64,000 bases of DNA, taken from assembly GCF_013402795.1 (NCBI RefSeq), contig NZ_CP058595.1, forward strand, positions 2,265,848 to 2,329,847. The letters are read 5' to 3'. Under the pieces are notes generated by a model. That model had not been told where the DNA came from. It did no database searches and saw only the letters and a list, made by a program, of their open reading frames with translations. This DNA is from Costertonia aggregata (GTDB lineage: Bacteria; Bacteroidota; Bacteroidia; Flavobacteriales; Flavobacteriaceae). The first letter of the stretch is position 1. Every line of letters begins with the position of its first letter. A program made the position numbers and the translations under genes. This document shows positions 18,814 through 27,700 of this stretch, one piece after another.

Positions 18814-19899
18814 ATGACCGAAAAAGATTTTATCCCTTCTCCTTACCATATTACAGTCGCAGGTGGGAAAGTCACCTATAAATCTCCCAGTAATATCGCA
18901 TTGGTAAAATATTGGGGAAAAAAGGAGAATCAAATACCGGCAAATCCATCCATAAGTTTCACATTGGATGCCTGTGCCACCACAACAACGATAAGTTTTA
19001 TAAAATTATCCTCGGTTGCCAATGAATTTCAGTTCGATTTATATTTTGAAGGAAAACCTAAGGAAGATTTCAACCCCAAGATCAGGACTTTCTTTAAAAG
19101 AATAGTGCCCTACATGCCATTTTTAACGGCGTATCATTTTACAATAGAAACGTCCAATTCCTTTCCGCATAGCAGTGGCATTGCCTCATCTGCCAGCGGA
19201 ATGTCGGCTTTGGCACTCTGTCTTATGGAAATAGAAAAACAATTGAACCCGAAAATCGAAACAGATTACTATTATAAAAAAGCATCTTTTTTGGCACGTT
19301 TGGGTTCAGGCAGTGCCAGTAGAAGTATTGAGGGTGACATAGTACAGTGGGGCGAGCATGAAAAAACAAAAGGCAGTTCCGACTTGTACGGCATAAAATA
19401 CCCGTATCATGTACATGACATTTTTAAGAAATACCATGATACCATTTTATTGGTTGACAAGGGTGAAAAACAAGTCAGCAGTACCGTTGGCCACAATTTA
19501 ATGCATGGGCACCCTTTTGCGGGGCAAAGGTTTGCCCAAGCCCATGAAAACCTTACAAAACTACAATCGGTTTTGGCCAACGGTGATTTGGATGCATTTA
19601 TTAAAATAGTGGAAAGCGAAGCTTTGACCTTGCATGCCATGATGATGACCAGCCAACCCTATTTTATTTTAATGAAACCCCAAACGTTGGAAATCATCAA
19701 TAGAATATGGGCGTTTCGGAAAAAATCGGGAACGCATGTTTGTTTTACCTTGGATGCTGGGGCTAACGTTCATGTGCTCTATCCGGAAATCGAAAAAGAT
19801 GAGGTGCATCAATTTATTAAAAATGAGTTGGTCACCTATTGTCAAAATGGGCAATATATTCATGACCGAATCGGTTTTGGAGCAAAGAAAATGATTTGA
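18814..19899 (+). CDS. mvaD: diphosphomevalonate decarboxylase
   Basis: 361-residue GHMP-superfamily enzyme that converts mevalonate diphosphate with ATP to isopentenyl diphosphate, CO2, ADP and phosphate. The family signature SNIALVKYWGKKENQIPANP is near residue 28. The nucleotide-binding loop FPHSSGIASSASGMSALAL follows at about 121, and the third motif SGTHVCFTLDAGANVHVL is near the C-terminus. It begins a plus-strand group with a mevalonate-kinase-like gene and a prenyltransferase, which supports use of the mevalonate pathway in this organism. Confidence 0.95.
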   Translation: MTEKDFIPSPYHITVAGGKVTYKSPSNIALVKYWGKKENQIPANPSISFTLDACATTTTISFIKLSSVANEFQFDLYFEGKPKEDFNPKIRTFFKRIVPYMPFLTAYHFTIETSNSFPHSSGIASSASGMSALALCLMEIEKQLNPKIETDYYYKKASFLARLGSGSASRSIEGDIVQWGEHEKTKGSSDLYGIKYPYHVHDIFKKYHDTILLVDKGEKQVSSTVGHNLMHGHPFAGQRFAQAHENLTKLQSVLANGDLDAFIKIVESEALTLHAMMMTSQPYFILMKPQTLEIINRIWAFRKKSGTHVCFTLDAGANVHVLYPEIEKDEVHQFIKNELVTYCQNGQYIHDRIGFGAKKMI

Positions 19900-19988
19900 G
19901 TGCATATATTTTCCGTATCTGTTTAACGTTTTGATTAAAAGGATTAAACTTTTAATATATAGTTATGTATATTTAGTAAAGTATATTT

Positions 19989-19996
19989 TAATTTTG
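19989..19996 (+). promoter_or_regulatory. candidate -7 element for the GHMP kinase
   Basis: TAATTTTG fits TAnnTTTG and lies 25 bases before the kinase ATG. No TTG was found at the usual -33 distance. A weak AT-rich inverted repeat (GTTTAA 19921-19926, TTAAAC 19944-19949) precedes it and could end the mvaD transcript. Confidence 0.35.
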
Positions 19997-20021
19997 CATT
20001 GGTTTAAAAAATAACACGTAA

Positions 20022-20960
20022 ATGAAAGGACCTTTATTCTACTCTAAAATCCTCCTCTTTGGGGAATATGGAATCATAAAAGATTCCAAGGGACTTTCTA
20101 TTCCTTATAATTTTTTTAAAGGTGCATTGAAAACTGGGCAAAACTTATCGGAAAGTGCCCAAAAATCCAATAAAAGTTTAAAGGGTTTTGTAGAATACCT
20201 GAAGAACCTTTCCAAGGAAGAGCCAAATTTGGTTTCTTTTGATTTGGAGGCATTGCATCAAGATGTTGCACAGGGAATGTATTTTGACAGTTCTATTCCC
20301 CAAGGCTATGGCGTAGGGAGTAGTGGTGCCTTGGTTGCCGCTATCTATGATAAATATGCCGAGGATAAAATCACGGTATTGGAAAATCTTACCCGTGAAA
20401 AACTTTTGACCCTAAAAGGTATTTTTGGTAAGATGGAATCCTTTTTTCACGGCAAATCTTCTGGGTTAGATCCATTGAACAGTTATTTGAGCCTACCTAT
20501 TTTGATTAACTCGCATGATAATATAGAATCTACCAGTATCCCTTCCCAAAATTCGAAGGGCAAGGGCGCGGTATTTTTGTTGGACAGTGGCTCAACGGGA
20601 GAAACCGCACCAATGGTGCAGATTTTCATGGAACAGATGAAGAATGAGGGTTTCCGTAAAATGCTTAAAAATCAATTTATAAAACATACCGATGCTTGTG
20701 TCGAAGATTTCGTGAACGGTAATGTAAAATCCCTATTTGGCAATCTCAAGCAACTTTCCCATGTGGTCTTAGACAATTTTAAGCCCATGATTCCCGCTAA
20801 ATTCCATCAACTTTGGAAACAAGGTATCGATACCAATGACTATTATTTAAAACTTTGTGGCTCAGGTGGTGGTGGTTATATTCTTGGTTTCACCGAGGAT
20901 ATAGACAAAGCACGAACTGCGCTAAAGGACTACAATTTAGAAGTGGTGTACAACTTCTAA
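20022..20960 (+). CDS. mevalonate kinase-like GHMP kinase
   Basis: 312 residues. The N-terminus SKILLFGEYGIIKDSKGLSI and the ATP-binding loop IPQGYGVGSSGALVAAIYD identify a GHMP kinase, and the C-terminal KLCGSGGGGYILGFTED is the third GHMP motif. A long insertion replaces the usual first half of the substrate site. The neighbouring decarboxylase makes mevalonate kinase, or possibly phosphomevalonate kinase, the natural reading. Ten bases separate it from the prenyltransferase gene. Confidence 0.87.
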   Translation: MKGPLFYSKILLFGEYGIIKDSKGLSIPYNFFKGALKTGQNLSESAQKSNKSLKGFVEYLKNLSKEEPNLVSFDLEALHQDVAQGMYFDSSIPQGYGVGSSGALVAAIYDKYAEDKITVLENLTREKLLTLKGIFGKMESFFHGKSSGLDPLNSYLSLPILINSHDNIESTSIPSQNSKGKGAVFLLDSGSTGETAPMVQIFMEQMKNEGFRKMLKNQFIKHTDACVEDFVNGNVKSLFGNLKQLSHVVLDNFKPMIPAKFHQLWKQGIDTNDYYLKLCGSGGGGYILGFTEDIDKARTALKDYNLEVVYNF

Positions 20961-20970
20961 AAATCCAAAA

Positions 20971-21876
20971 ATGCTTTCTAGAAAAAATAAACTCTTGCTT
21001 TTAAAGGTATTGAGTCTGTTTTCTGTTGTTCGGGGCTATAATGTTTTCATGATTGCATTGGCGCAGTATTTGGCATCTATATATATTCTCGCGCCGGCCC
21101 TACCCCTACGAAAGGTCATTTTTGACATCAACCTCTTTATCATCGTGGTGGCATCAACATTGGTCATAGCCGCAGGGTATATTATCAATAATTTTTACGA
21201 TGCCGAGAAAGATCTTATAAACAAACCCAGAAAAAGTATGTTGGATCGCTTAGTAAGTCAGCGCTTTAAACTCACCACCTATTTCGTGCTTAATTTTTTG
21301 GCGGTCTTTGCGGCAAGCTATGTCTCATTTAGGGCGGTTTTTTTCTTTTCGGCCTACATATTCGGTATATGGTTCTATTCACATAAATTAAAACGATTGC
21401 CCTTTATGGGTAATTTTGTTTCGGCCACATTGGCCATAACGCCTTTTTTTGCAGTATTCGTCTACTACAAAAACTTTGAGACGGTCATATTCGTTCACGC
21501 TTTATTTTTGTTTTTATTGATATTGGCCCGTGAGATGATAAAGGATCTCGAGAATATTTCCGGGGACATGGCACAGAACTACAAAACCATTCCCATTATA
21601 TATGGTGTTTTCGTTTCAAAGCTATGCATAGCCTTATTGATTTTATTGACACTTATCCCATCTTTGCTATTGATCTTAAAGTTTGATGTTGGCCTTATGT
21701 ACCATTACTTTACGGGATGTATTATTTTATTGATGCTCTTTTTGTTATTATTGGCCAAATCATCGACTAAAAAGCATTACGTATGGTTGCATAACATTCT
21801 TAAATTAATAATCGTTGTCGGCGTTTTCAGTATTTTACTGATCAACGTTGACTTGGTTTTAAATCGAATTTTATAA
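20971..21876 (+). CDS. UbiA family prenyltransferase (geranylgeranylglycerol-phosphate geranylgeranyltransferase-like)
   Basis: 301 residues, 8-9 membrane helices. The two Asp-rich motifs of UbiA enzymes are visible: NNFYDAEKDLINKPRK (about 71-86) and REMIKDLENISGD (about 189-201), which bind Mg2+ and the prenyl diphosphate. Homologues in flavobacteria are commonly labelled geranylgeranylglycerol-phosphate geranylgeranyltransferase after archaeal enzymes, but the acceptor in bacteria is not settled. Location behind the mevalonate genes fits an isoprenoid substrate. Its stop overlaps the nitrilase start by one base (TAATG). Confidence 0.88.
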   Translation: MLSRKNKLLLLKVLSLFSVVRGYNVFMIALAQYLASIYILAPALPLRKVIFDINLFIIVVASTLVIAAGYIINNFYDAEKDLINKPRKSMLDRLVSQRFKLTTYFVLNFLAVFAASYVSFRAVFFFSAYIFGIWFYSHKLKRLPFMGNFVSATLAITPFFAVFVYYKNFETVIFVHALFLFLLILAREMIKDLENISGDMAQNYKTIPIIYGVFVSKLCIALLILLTLIPSLLLILKFDVGLMYHYFTGCIILLMLFLLLLAKSSTKKHYVWLHNILKLIIVVGVFSILLINVDLVLNRIL

Positions 21877-22826
21877 TGGATAATCTTTTGAAAGTAGCAT
21901 TGGCGCAAATATCGCCCGTTTGGTTGAATAAAAAAGCAACTTTACAAAAAATAGAAACAACTGTTCAAGAGGCTGGTAAGGAGAATGCAGAACTCATAGT
22001 TTTTGGGGAAGCTCTGCTGCCGGGATATCCGTTTTGGTTGTCGCTGACCGATGGTGCCAAATGGGATTTGAATATCAATAAGGAAATACACGCACACTAT
22101 GTTCGCAATGCTGTTCAAATCGAAGCTGGGGAATTAGATGCCGTATGCCAATTGGCAAAGGAAAACAATATCGCCATGTATCTGGGGATTATGGAGCGAG
22201 CAAAAGATAGGGGCGGCCATAGTATTTATGCTTCTTTGGTATATATTGACCAAGTTGGGGAAATAAAATCCGTACATCGAAAATTACAGCCTACCTATGA
22301 CGAACGGTTGACCTGGGCACCGGGAGACGGCAACGGTCTACAAGTACATCCCCTAAAACAGTTCACGGTCGGTGGACTCAATTGCTGGGAAAATTGGATG
22401 CCCTTGCCAAGGGCAGCACTATACGGTCAAGGCGAGAATTTACATGTTGCCGTATGGCCCGGTAGCGACCATAACACGAAAGATATTACCCGGTTTATCT
22501 CCAGGGAATCCCGCAGTTTTGTGATTTCTGTTTCCTCTTTGATGAAAAAATCGGATTTTCCGAAAGACACGCCCCATCTAGATGCCGTTTTAAAAGAATC
22601 GCCAGAGGTCTTGGCAAACGGTGGTTCTTGCATTGCTGGTCCAAATGGCGAATGGATTGTAGCGCCCGTACTTTATAAAGAAGGTTTAATTTATGAAACT
22701 TTGGATTTTGACCGGGTATATGAAGAACGACAGAATTTTGATGCCGTTGGGCACTATTCACGCCCAGATGTGACAAAACTATATGTGAATAGGGAAAGAC
22801 AATCAACGGTCGAGTTTAAGGAGTGA
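21876..22826 (+). CDS. carbon-nitrogen hydrolase, nitrilase branch
   Basis: 316 residues with the full catalytic triad of the nitrilase superfamily: E45 in VFGEALLPGYP, K136 in VHRKLQPTYDER and C170 in GLNCWENWMPL. The CWEN motif after the cysteine and the preceding GDGNGL are typical of true nitrilases (branch 1), which hydrolyse R-CN to the acid, as opposed to amidases. It would be cytoplasmic and form spiral oligomers. It is translationally coupled to the UbiA gene. The natural nitrile is unknown. Confidence 0.88.
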   Translation: MDNLLKVALAQISPVWLNKKATLQKIETTVQEAGKENAELIVFGEALLPGYPFWLSLTDGAKWDLNINKEIHAHYVRNAVQIEAGELDAVCQLAKENNIAMYLGIMERAKDRGGHSIYASLVYIDQVGEIKSVHRKLQPTYDERLTWAPGDGNGLQVHPLKQFTVGGLNCWENWMPLPRAALYGQGENLHVAVWPGSDHNTKDITRFISRESRSFVISVSSLMKKSDFPKDTPHLDAVLKESPEVLANGGSCIAGPNGEWIVAPVLYKEGLIYETLDFDRVYEERQNFDAVGHYSRPDVTKLYVNRERQSTVEFKE

Positions 22827-22866
22827 TTTAGTTTCACTTTCCTGCAGGTGCAGGAATCCATTTTCC

Positions 22867-22874
22867 TACCTTTG
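22867..22874 (+). promoter_or_regulatory. candidate -7 element for the pseudouridine synthase
   Basis: TACCTTTG matches TAnnTTTG exactly and lies 14 bases before the ATG at 22889, so the mRNA leader would be very short. No good -33 TTG was found. Confidence 0.45.
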
Positions 22875-22888
22875 CAAAAAATTAAGAT

Positions 22889-23731
22889 ATGGGTAGGTCA
22901 GATTCAGGAAACGGTAATAAAAAGTCTGGAAGACAGGGCGGTAATTTTAGGAAGAAAAGTTACGCCAGAGGCAATGCGCCCATTAAAAAAAACACAGAGC
23001 CCCAAAAACCTTCCGACCCTAATGTCATACGCCTAAATAGGTATGTTGCCAATTCGGGTGTGTGTTCCCGAAGAGAAGCTGATATTTATATTGCGGCCGG
23101 TAACGTTACCGTAAACGGTAAACCGATAACCGAAATGGGCTATAAAGTAAAACTTACCGATGACGTTCGTTTTGATGGTCGCAGGTTGAACCCTGTAAAA
23201 AAGGAGTACGTTGTATTGAACAAACCTAAAGATTTTGTCACCACTACCAGGGACGAACGAGGCAGAAGAACCGTTATGGGCCTTATCTCCAACGCTTCCA
23301 AATCCGAACTGGTACCCGTAGACAAATTGGATAAGGATACCACGGGTCTACTCTTGTTTACCAATGATGGCGAACTCTCCCAGCGTTTGAAGAGCCCTAA
23401 AAACGGACTAAGGAAAATATATCATATTGAGTTGAGCAAGCCCTTGCGTAGCGCAGACTTAAAAAAAATACAGGAAGGTATAGCGGTAGATGAAAAAGTA
23501 GTGCGTGTACAAGAAATAAGCTTTGTGGACAATGCCCCAAAAAATCAAGTGGGTATGGAGATTTTCAGTTCTAGAAACAATATCGTAAAACGAATTTTTG
23601 AAGAACTGGAATATGAAATCGTAAAACTGGATCGTGTTATTTATGCTGGCCTTACCAAAAAAGATTTGCCCCGTGGCCATTGGCGGTATTTGACCGAGCA
23701 GGAGGTCATTAATCTAGGTATGATAAAATAA
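22889..23731 (+). CDS. RsuA/RluB family pseudouridine synthase
   Basis: 280 residues. A basic, Gly/Lys/Asn-rich tail (about 1-45) precedes an S4 RNA-binding domain (IRLNRYVANSGVCSRREAD, about 47-110) and the pseudouridine synthase domain. The catalytic Asp is in VDKLDKDTTGLLLFTNDGEL. It would isomerise a uridine in 23S or 16S rRNA. The extended basic N-terminus is common in Bacteroidota members. It is convergent with the PorP/SprF gene. Confidence 0.94.
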   Translation: MGRSDSGNGNKKSGRQGGNFRKKSYARGNAPIKKNTEPQKPSDPNVIRLNRYVANSGVCSRREADIYIAAGNVTVNGKPITEMGYKVKLTDDVRFDGRRLNPVKKEYVVLNKPKDFVTTTRDERGRRTVMGLISNASKSELVPVDKLDKDTTGLLLFTNDGELSQRLKSPKNGLRKIYHIELSKPLRSADLKKIQEGIAVDEKVVRVQEISFVDNAPKNQVGMEIFSSRNNIVKRIFEELEYEIVKLDRVIYAGLTKKDLPRGHWRYLTEQEVINLGMIK

Positions 23732-23786
23732 TATAATATAATTTACTTTTTAGGAATACCAATGAACTTGAAAATTCAGATGTTCT

Positions 23787-24719
23787 CTAATCCAAGGCAT
23801 ACCCATCACCGAATTTATAGCTGAGCACCAAACCATGTATATTTCCTAAAGGACTATCTTTTAAGGCGAGGTTGTATTGATATATAAAACGAAGGTTGTT
23901 GAACAAATATATGCCCGCCAAAAGGTTTACCGAAGAGCTGGTACGGTATCCCGTTCCCAGTTCAAACTTGTTCCTGAAACTAAAGGATAGATTTATATCG
24001 GCCTGCAAAGGTGCGCCGTTCTCATACTTAAGTAGCAGGTTCGGCTTGATCATGATATCTTGAAAACGATTGTTGAAAAACCGATAACCAAAATAACCAT
24101 AGATAGGATTCCTCAGGTTAAGATCTTGTTCCGATGCCAACCTGTCCCCCAATACGTTCGGGGCCGATACACCAACATAAAACCGCGAATGGTTGAACAG
24201 AAAGCCAAGGCCTACGGTGGGTATGGTGGCACTTATATTTTCACTGAATCGTGGATCATCGGTTATACCAAGGTCGAGCAAATTATCTTGATACAGTTGT
24301 ACACCGGCAGTAATCCCAAAGGAAAGTACTCCAGGGCTATATATTTGCCAGTACGGTCTGTCGTCCTTAAAATCAAAAAATATTTTATAGGAATATGCCC
24401 CGAACACGCTAGTAGATTTTGTTACACCTATTTCATCGGATATTATACCTGCGCCAACACCTACTTTACCTCTGTTCAAAGGGCTGTTAAAACTAAATGC
24501 GAAACTCTTTGGGCTACCCTCTACGGTATTCAAGAACCCAGAATTGCTCAAAGTAGCCTCGGTATTCGGCATCAACCCGGCATAAGCTGAATTAATGATA
24601 AACGGATTGTAATTATATTCCGAGAACGCAGGGGTTTGTTGTGCCATGACCATACTGCCGTTCAAAAGGCACATAATGGCCAAGGCAACCAATGCCTTGG
24701 GACTGTTTTTTAAAATCAT
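23787..24719 (-). CDS. PorP/SprF family type IX secretion membrane protein
   Basis: 310 residues with a signal peptide (about 1-26, ending MAQQ). The mature start TPAFSEYNYNPFIINSAYAGL is diagnostic of the PorP/SprF family, an outer-membrane barrel that works with T9SS type B substrates. The sequence is beta-rich with alternating aromatic residues and ends LVLSYKFGDGYALD. It begins 4 bases after the stop of the giant surface protein, so the two are co-transcribed. The likely job is to carry or hold that protein on the cell surface, as SprF does for SprB (family knowledge plus inference). Confidence 0.93.
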   Translation of the reverse strand: MILKNSPKALVALAIMCLLNGSMVMAQQTPAFSEYNYNPFIINSAYAGLMPNTEATLSNSGFLNTVEGSPKSFAFSFNSPLNRGKVGVGAGIISDEIGVTKSTSVFGAYSYKIFFDFKDDRPYWQIYSPGVLSFGITAGVQLYQDNLLDLGITDDPRFSENISATIPTVGLGFLFNHSRFYVGVSAPNVLGDRLASEQDLNLRNPIYGYFGYRFFNNRFQDIMIKPNLLLKYENGAPLQADINLSFSFRNKFELGTGYRTSSSVNLLAGIYLFNNLRFIYQYNLALKDSPLGNIHGLVLSYKFGDGYALD

Positions 24720-24723
24720 AGTA

Positions 24724-27700
24724 TTAACGCTTTATTACCAAAAACCCTTCTGTTTTCCTAAGAATGGTCTCGCCTTCGATTTGAATGTTAAAAAAGTATG
24801 TCCCTTCCGGTAGCCTACCTGCACCCATTTTGGTTTTGAGATTGGCATCTCCTTGAAAGACTTGTGAATCGTTATCATAATTTTCAATACTGAAAACCGC
24901 ATCGCCCCATCTGTTATAGATAGTAACAACATTTTCAGGGTAGTATTGAATATTTTCTATATGCCAATATTCATTGATGCCATCGCCATCGGGAGAAAAA
25001 CCGTATTTGGTTTCGTCTTCGGGGATTATTGTTGTAAACGATTGTTCAACGCACTGCTGTGCATCACCGACGCTGTTATATGGGGTCACCGTAACATAGA
25101 TCAATGTGTCAAAAGGAAATTCCCCACCATGTATGTAGCTGGTCTCAAGCCCCATGTCCCTATTGTCAAGAATATCTGTTCCTAAGGGGGTTGTTCCTAT
25201 CGATAGGCGATAACCATCGGTCTTTTCAACTTCTTCCCAGCTTATGCTCGTATCTAGTGCTACCTCGGTTTCCCCATTTACGGGGTTTGACAAAATAGTG
25301 CATTCCGGTGCGATGATTTCTGTCTCAAAACTTTCAAAAGTACATCCAACCGCATCTCCGGAAGTGTTGTAAGGTATTACGGTTACATAAATCATCGTTT
25401 CCGAAGGTAAGCTCTCAGCAAATACGTAATTCGTTAAGGATGCAACATCTTCGTTGTCTACGATATCGGTTCCGTTAGGTGTGGTACCTACCGATAATCT
25501 ATACCCATCTGCGTGTGATGAGGCATTCCATGAAATGTCGGTAGCTACATTTATTTGGGTCGCGTTATTCAACGGGGCCAATAAGGTTGTGCATGTAGGT
25601 AAAGGTCTAATCGTAAAACTTTCCGAAGTACATCCAATAGCATCACCAACTTCGTTATATGGGGTTATGGTTACGGTAACAACTTCGCCTTCATCAAAAT
25701 TACTGGGGAAGTTGTATGAGGTATTGGTAGTATCAAAATCGGTTATGTTATTCAATGTCGTATTACTTGCGGATACGGTGATTTTATAGCCATCGGCATC
25801 GGTTATACCATTCCAACTAATACTATTTGTAGTCGCAATCACGTCTCCGTTCAAAGGTGCTATCAAGTTGGTACAGGAAGGAACCGCTTTTATAGTGAAA
25901 CTTTCTGAGCTACATCCAAAAGCATTTCCTGCATCGTTGTAAGGTACTATGCTAACCGTTACGGTCTCACCTTGTTCAAAATCATTTGAAAAATTGTAAG
26001 AAGTTCCTATAGTGACATCTACATCGGTCATAGTATTGACCGTGCTGTTACTGGCCGTTACGGTCAACCTGTAGCCATTTGCGCCAGTAATCTGAGTCCA
26101 TTCAATATCACTGTCCACAGCGATATCGGTAGAACCATTTAGTGGCAAGGTTAAGCTTGTACAGTCAGGCACGGATTCAATGGTAAAGCTTTCGGTATTA
26201 CAACCTATTGCGTCTCCCACTTCATTGTAAGGTACTATAGTTACCGATACAGTTTCACCTTGTCTAAAATCGGTAGGGAAATCGTAAGTGTTTCCAGTAG
26301 TGATATCAAGGTTTGATACGTTGTTGGCCGAACTGTCACTGCCCAAAACCGTTATTCTATAACCGGTTGCGTCGGGAATGGGTGTCCATGCCAAATCGGT
26401 GTCCAAGGCTATATTGGTACTGGCGTTCGTCGGTAATGTCAAGCTGGTACAAGTTGGTACCGGTTTTATGGTAAAACGCTCTGAGATACATCCTATAGCT
26501 TCGCCCACTGCGTTATAGGGCACTATGGTTACTTGTACGGTTTCGCCCTGTTCAAAATTATTGGAAAAATCATAGCTATTCCCACTTGTAATGTCAAGGT
26601 TGGTAAGATTATTTGCAGTGCTGCTACTTGCCAGTACGCTTAGCCTGTAACCTGTTGCATTAGCACTTGGAACCCATTCGATATTTGTATCCACGGCTAC
26701 ATCTACAGATCCATCTGCAGGAGTCGCCAATGCGGTACATAAGGGCAGTGGAGGTGGTATTGTGGTAAAACTTTCCGAAGTACAGGCTGTTGCATCACCC
26801 ATGTCGTTATAAGGCGTAATAGTTACCGTAATCGTTTCTCCCCTATTAAAATCATCGGGAAAGGTATAGTCTGTGGCTGTTGTTACATCAACGTCGGTTA
26901 GGTTGTTCGCTGCCACACTGCTACCTGAAACGGTTAACCTATAACCGTCGGCATTGGTACTGGGAGCCCATTCTATTGTCGTATTGACCGGAACATCCGT
27001 AGCTCCGTTTATAGGCGATACCAATGTGGTACATTCTGGTGGGCCGTCGGTCATGAAGGTTTGTTCGGTACATCCTGTAGAATCACCGTTTACGTTGTAA
27101 GCCGTGATATTTACAAATATCATAGTGCCTTCGGGAAGATCATCGGTTAAATCATAAGTGGTTATATCGCCTATATCCCCCGTAAATATTTCCGTACCGC
27201 CGCTTGTGGTACCTACGGTTAAACGATAACCATCTGCCGAACTAGAACCGTTCCAACTTAAATTGGTATCCAAAGGGACGGCCGTTGCATTATCGGCAGG
27301 TGTAGCCAATAAAACACAGGATGGGGGACTAGTCGAATTTCCAGTAGTAAAAGTCTCTTCTACACACCCTGTAGCGTCCCCTTCGTCATTATAAGGTATA
27401 ATAGTCACGTAGTGTAACCTATCTTCTTGAAGGTCATTGGTAATGTCATAAGTTGTATTAGGGCCTACATCAATATTATTGGCCACTTCTATACCACCTG
27501 ACGTCGTACCCACTACAACTAAATACCCAGTAGCGTTAGGCACGGCCGTCCAGCTCAAATTGGTATCTATAGGCACATCGGTTTCGTTATTTGCCGGGCT
27601 TATCAAACCAGAACAAACAGGAGGAACTGGAATAAGTTCGGTAGTAAAGCTTTCCTCTCTACATCCTGTAGCATCCCCTTCATCATTATAGGGAATAATT

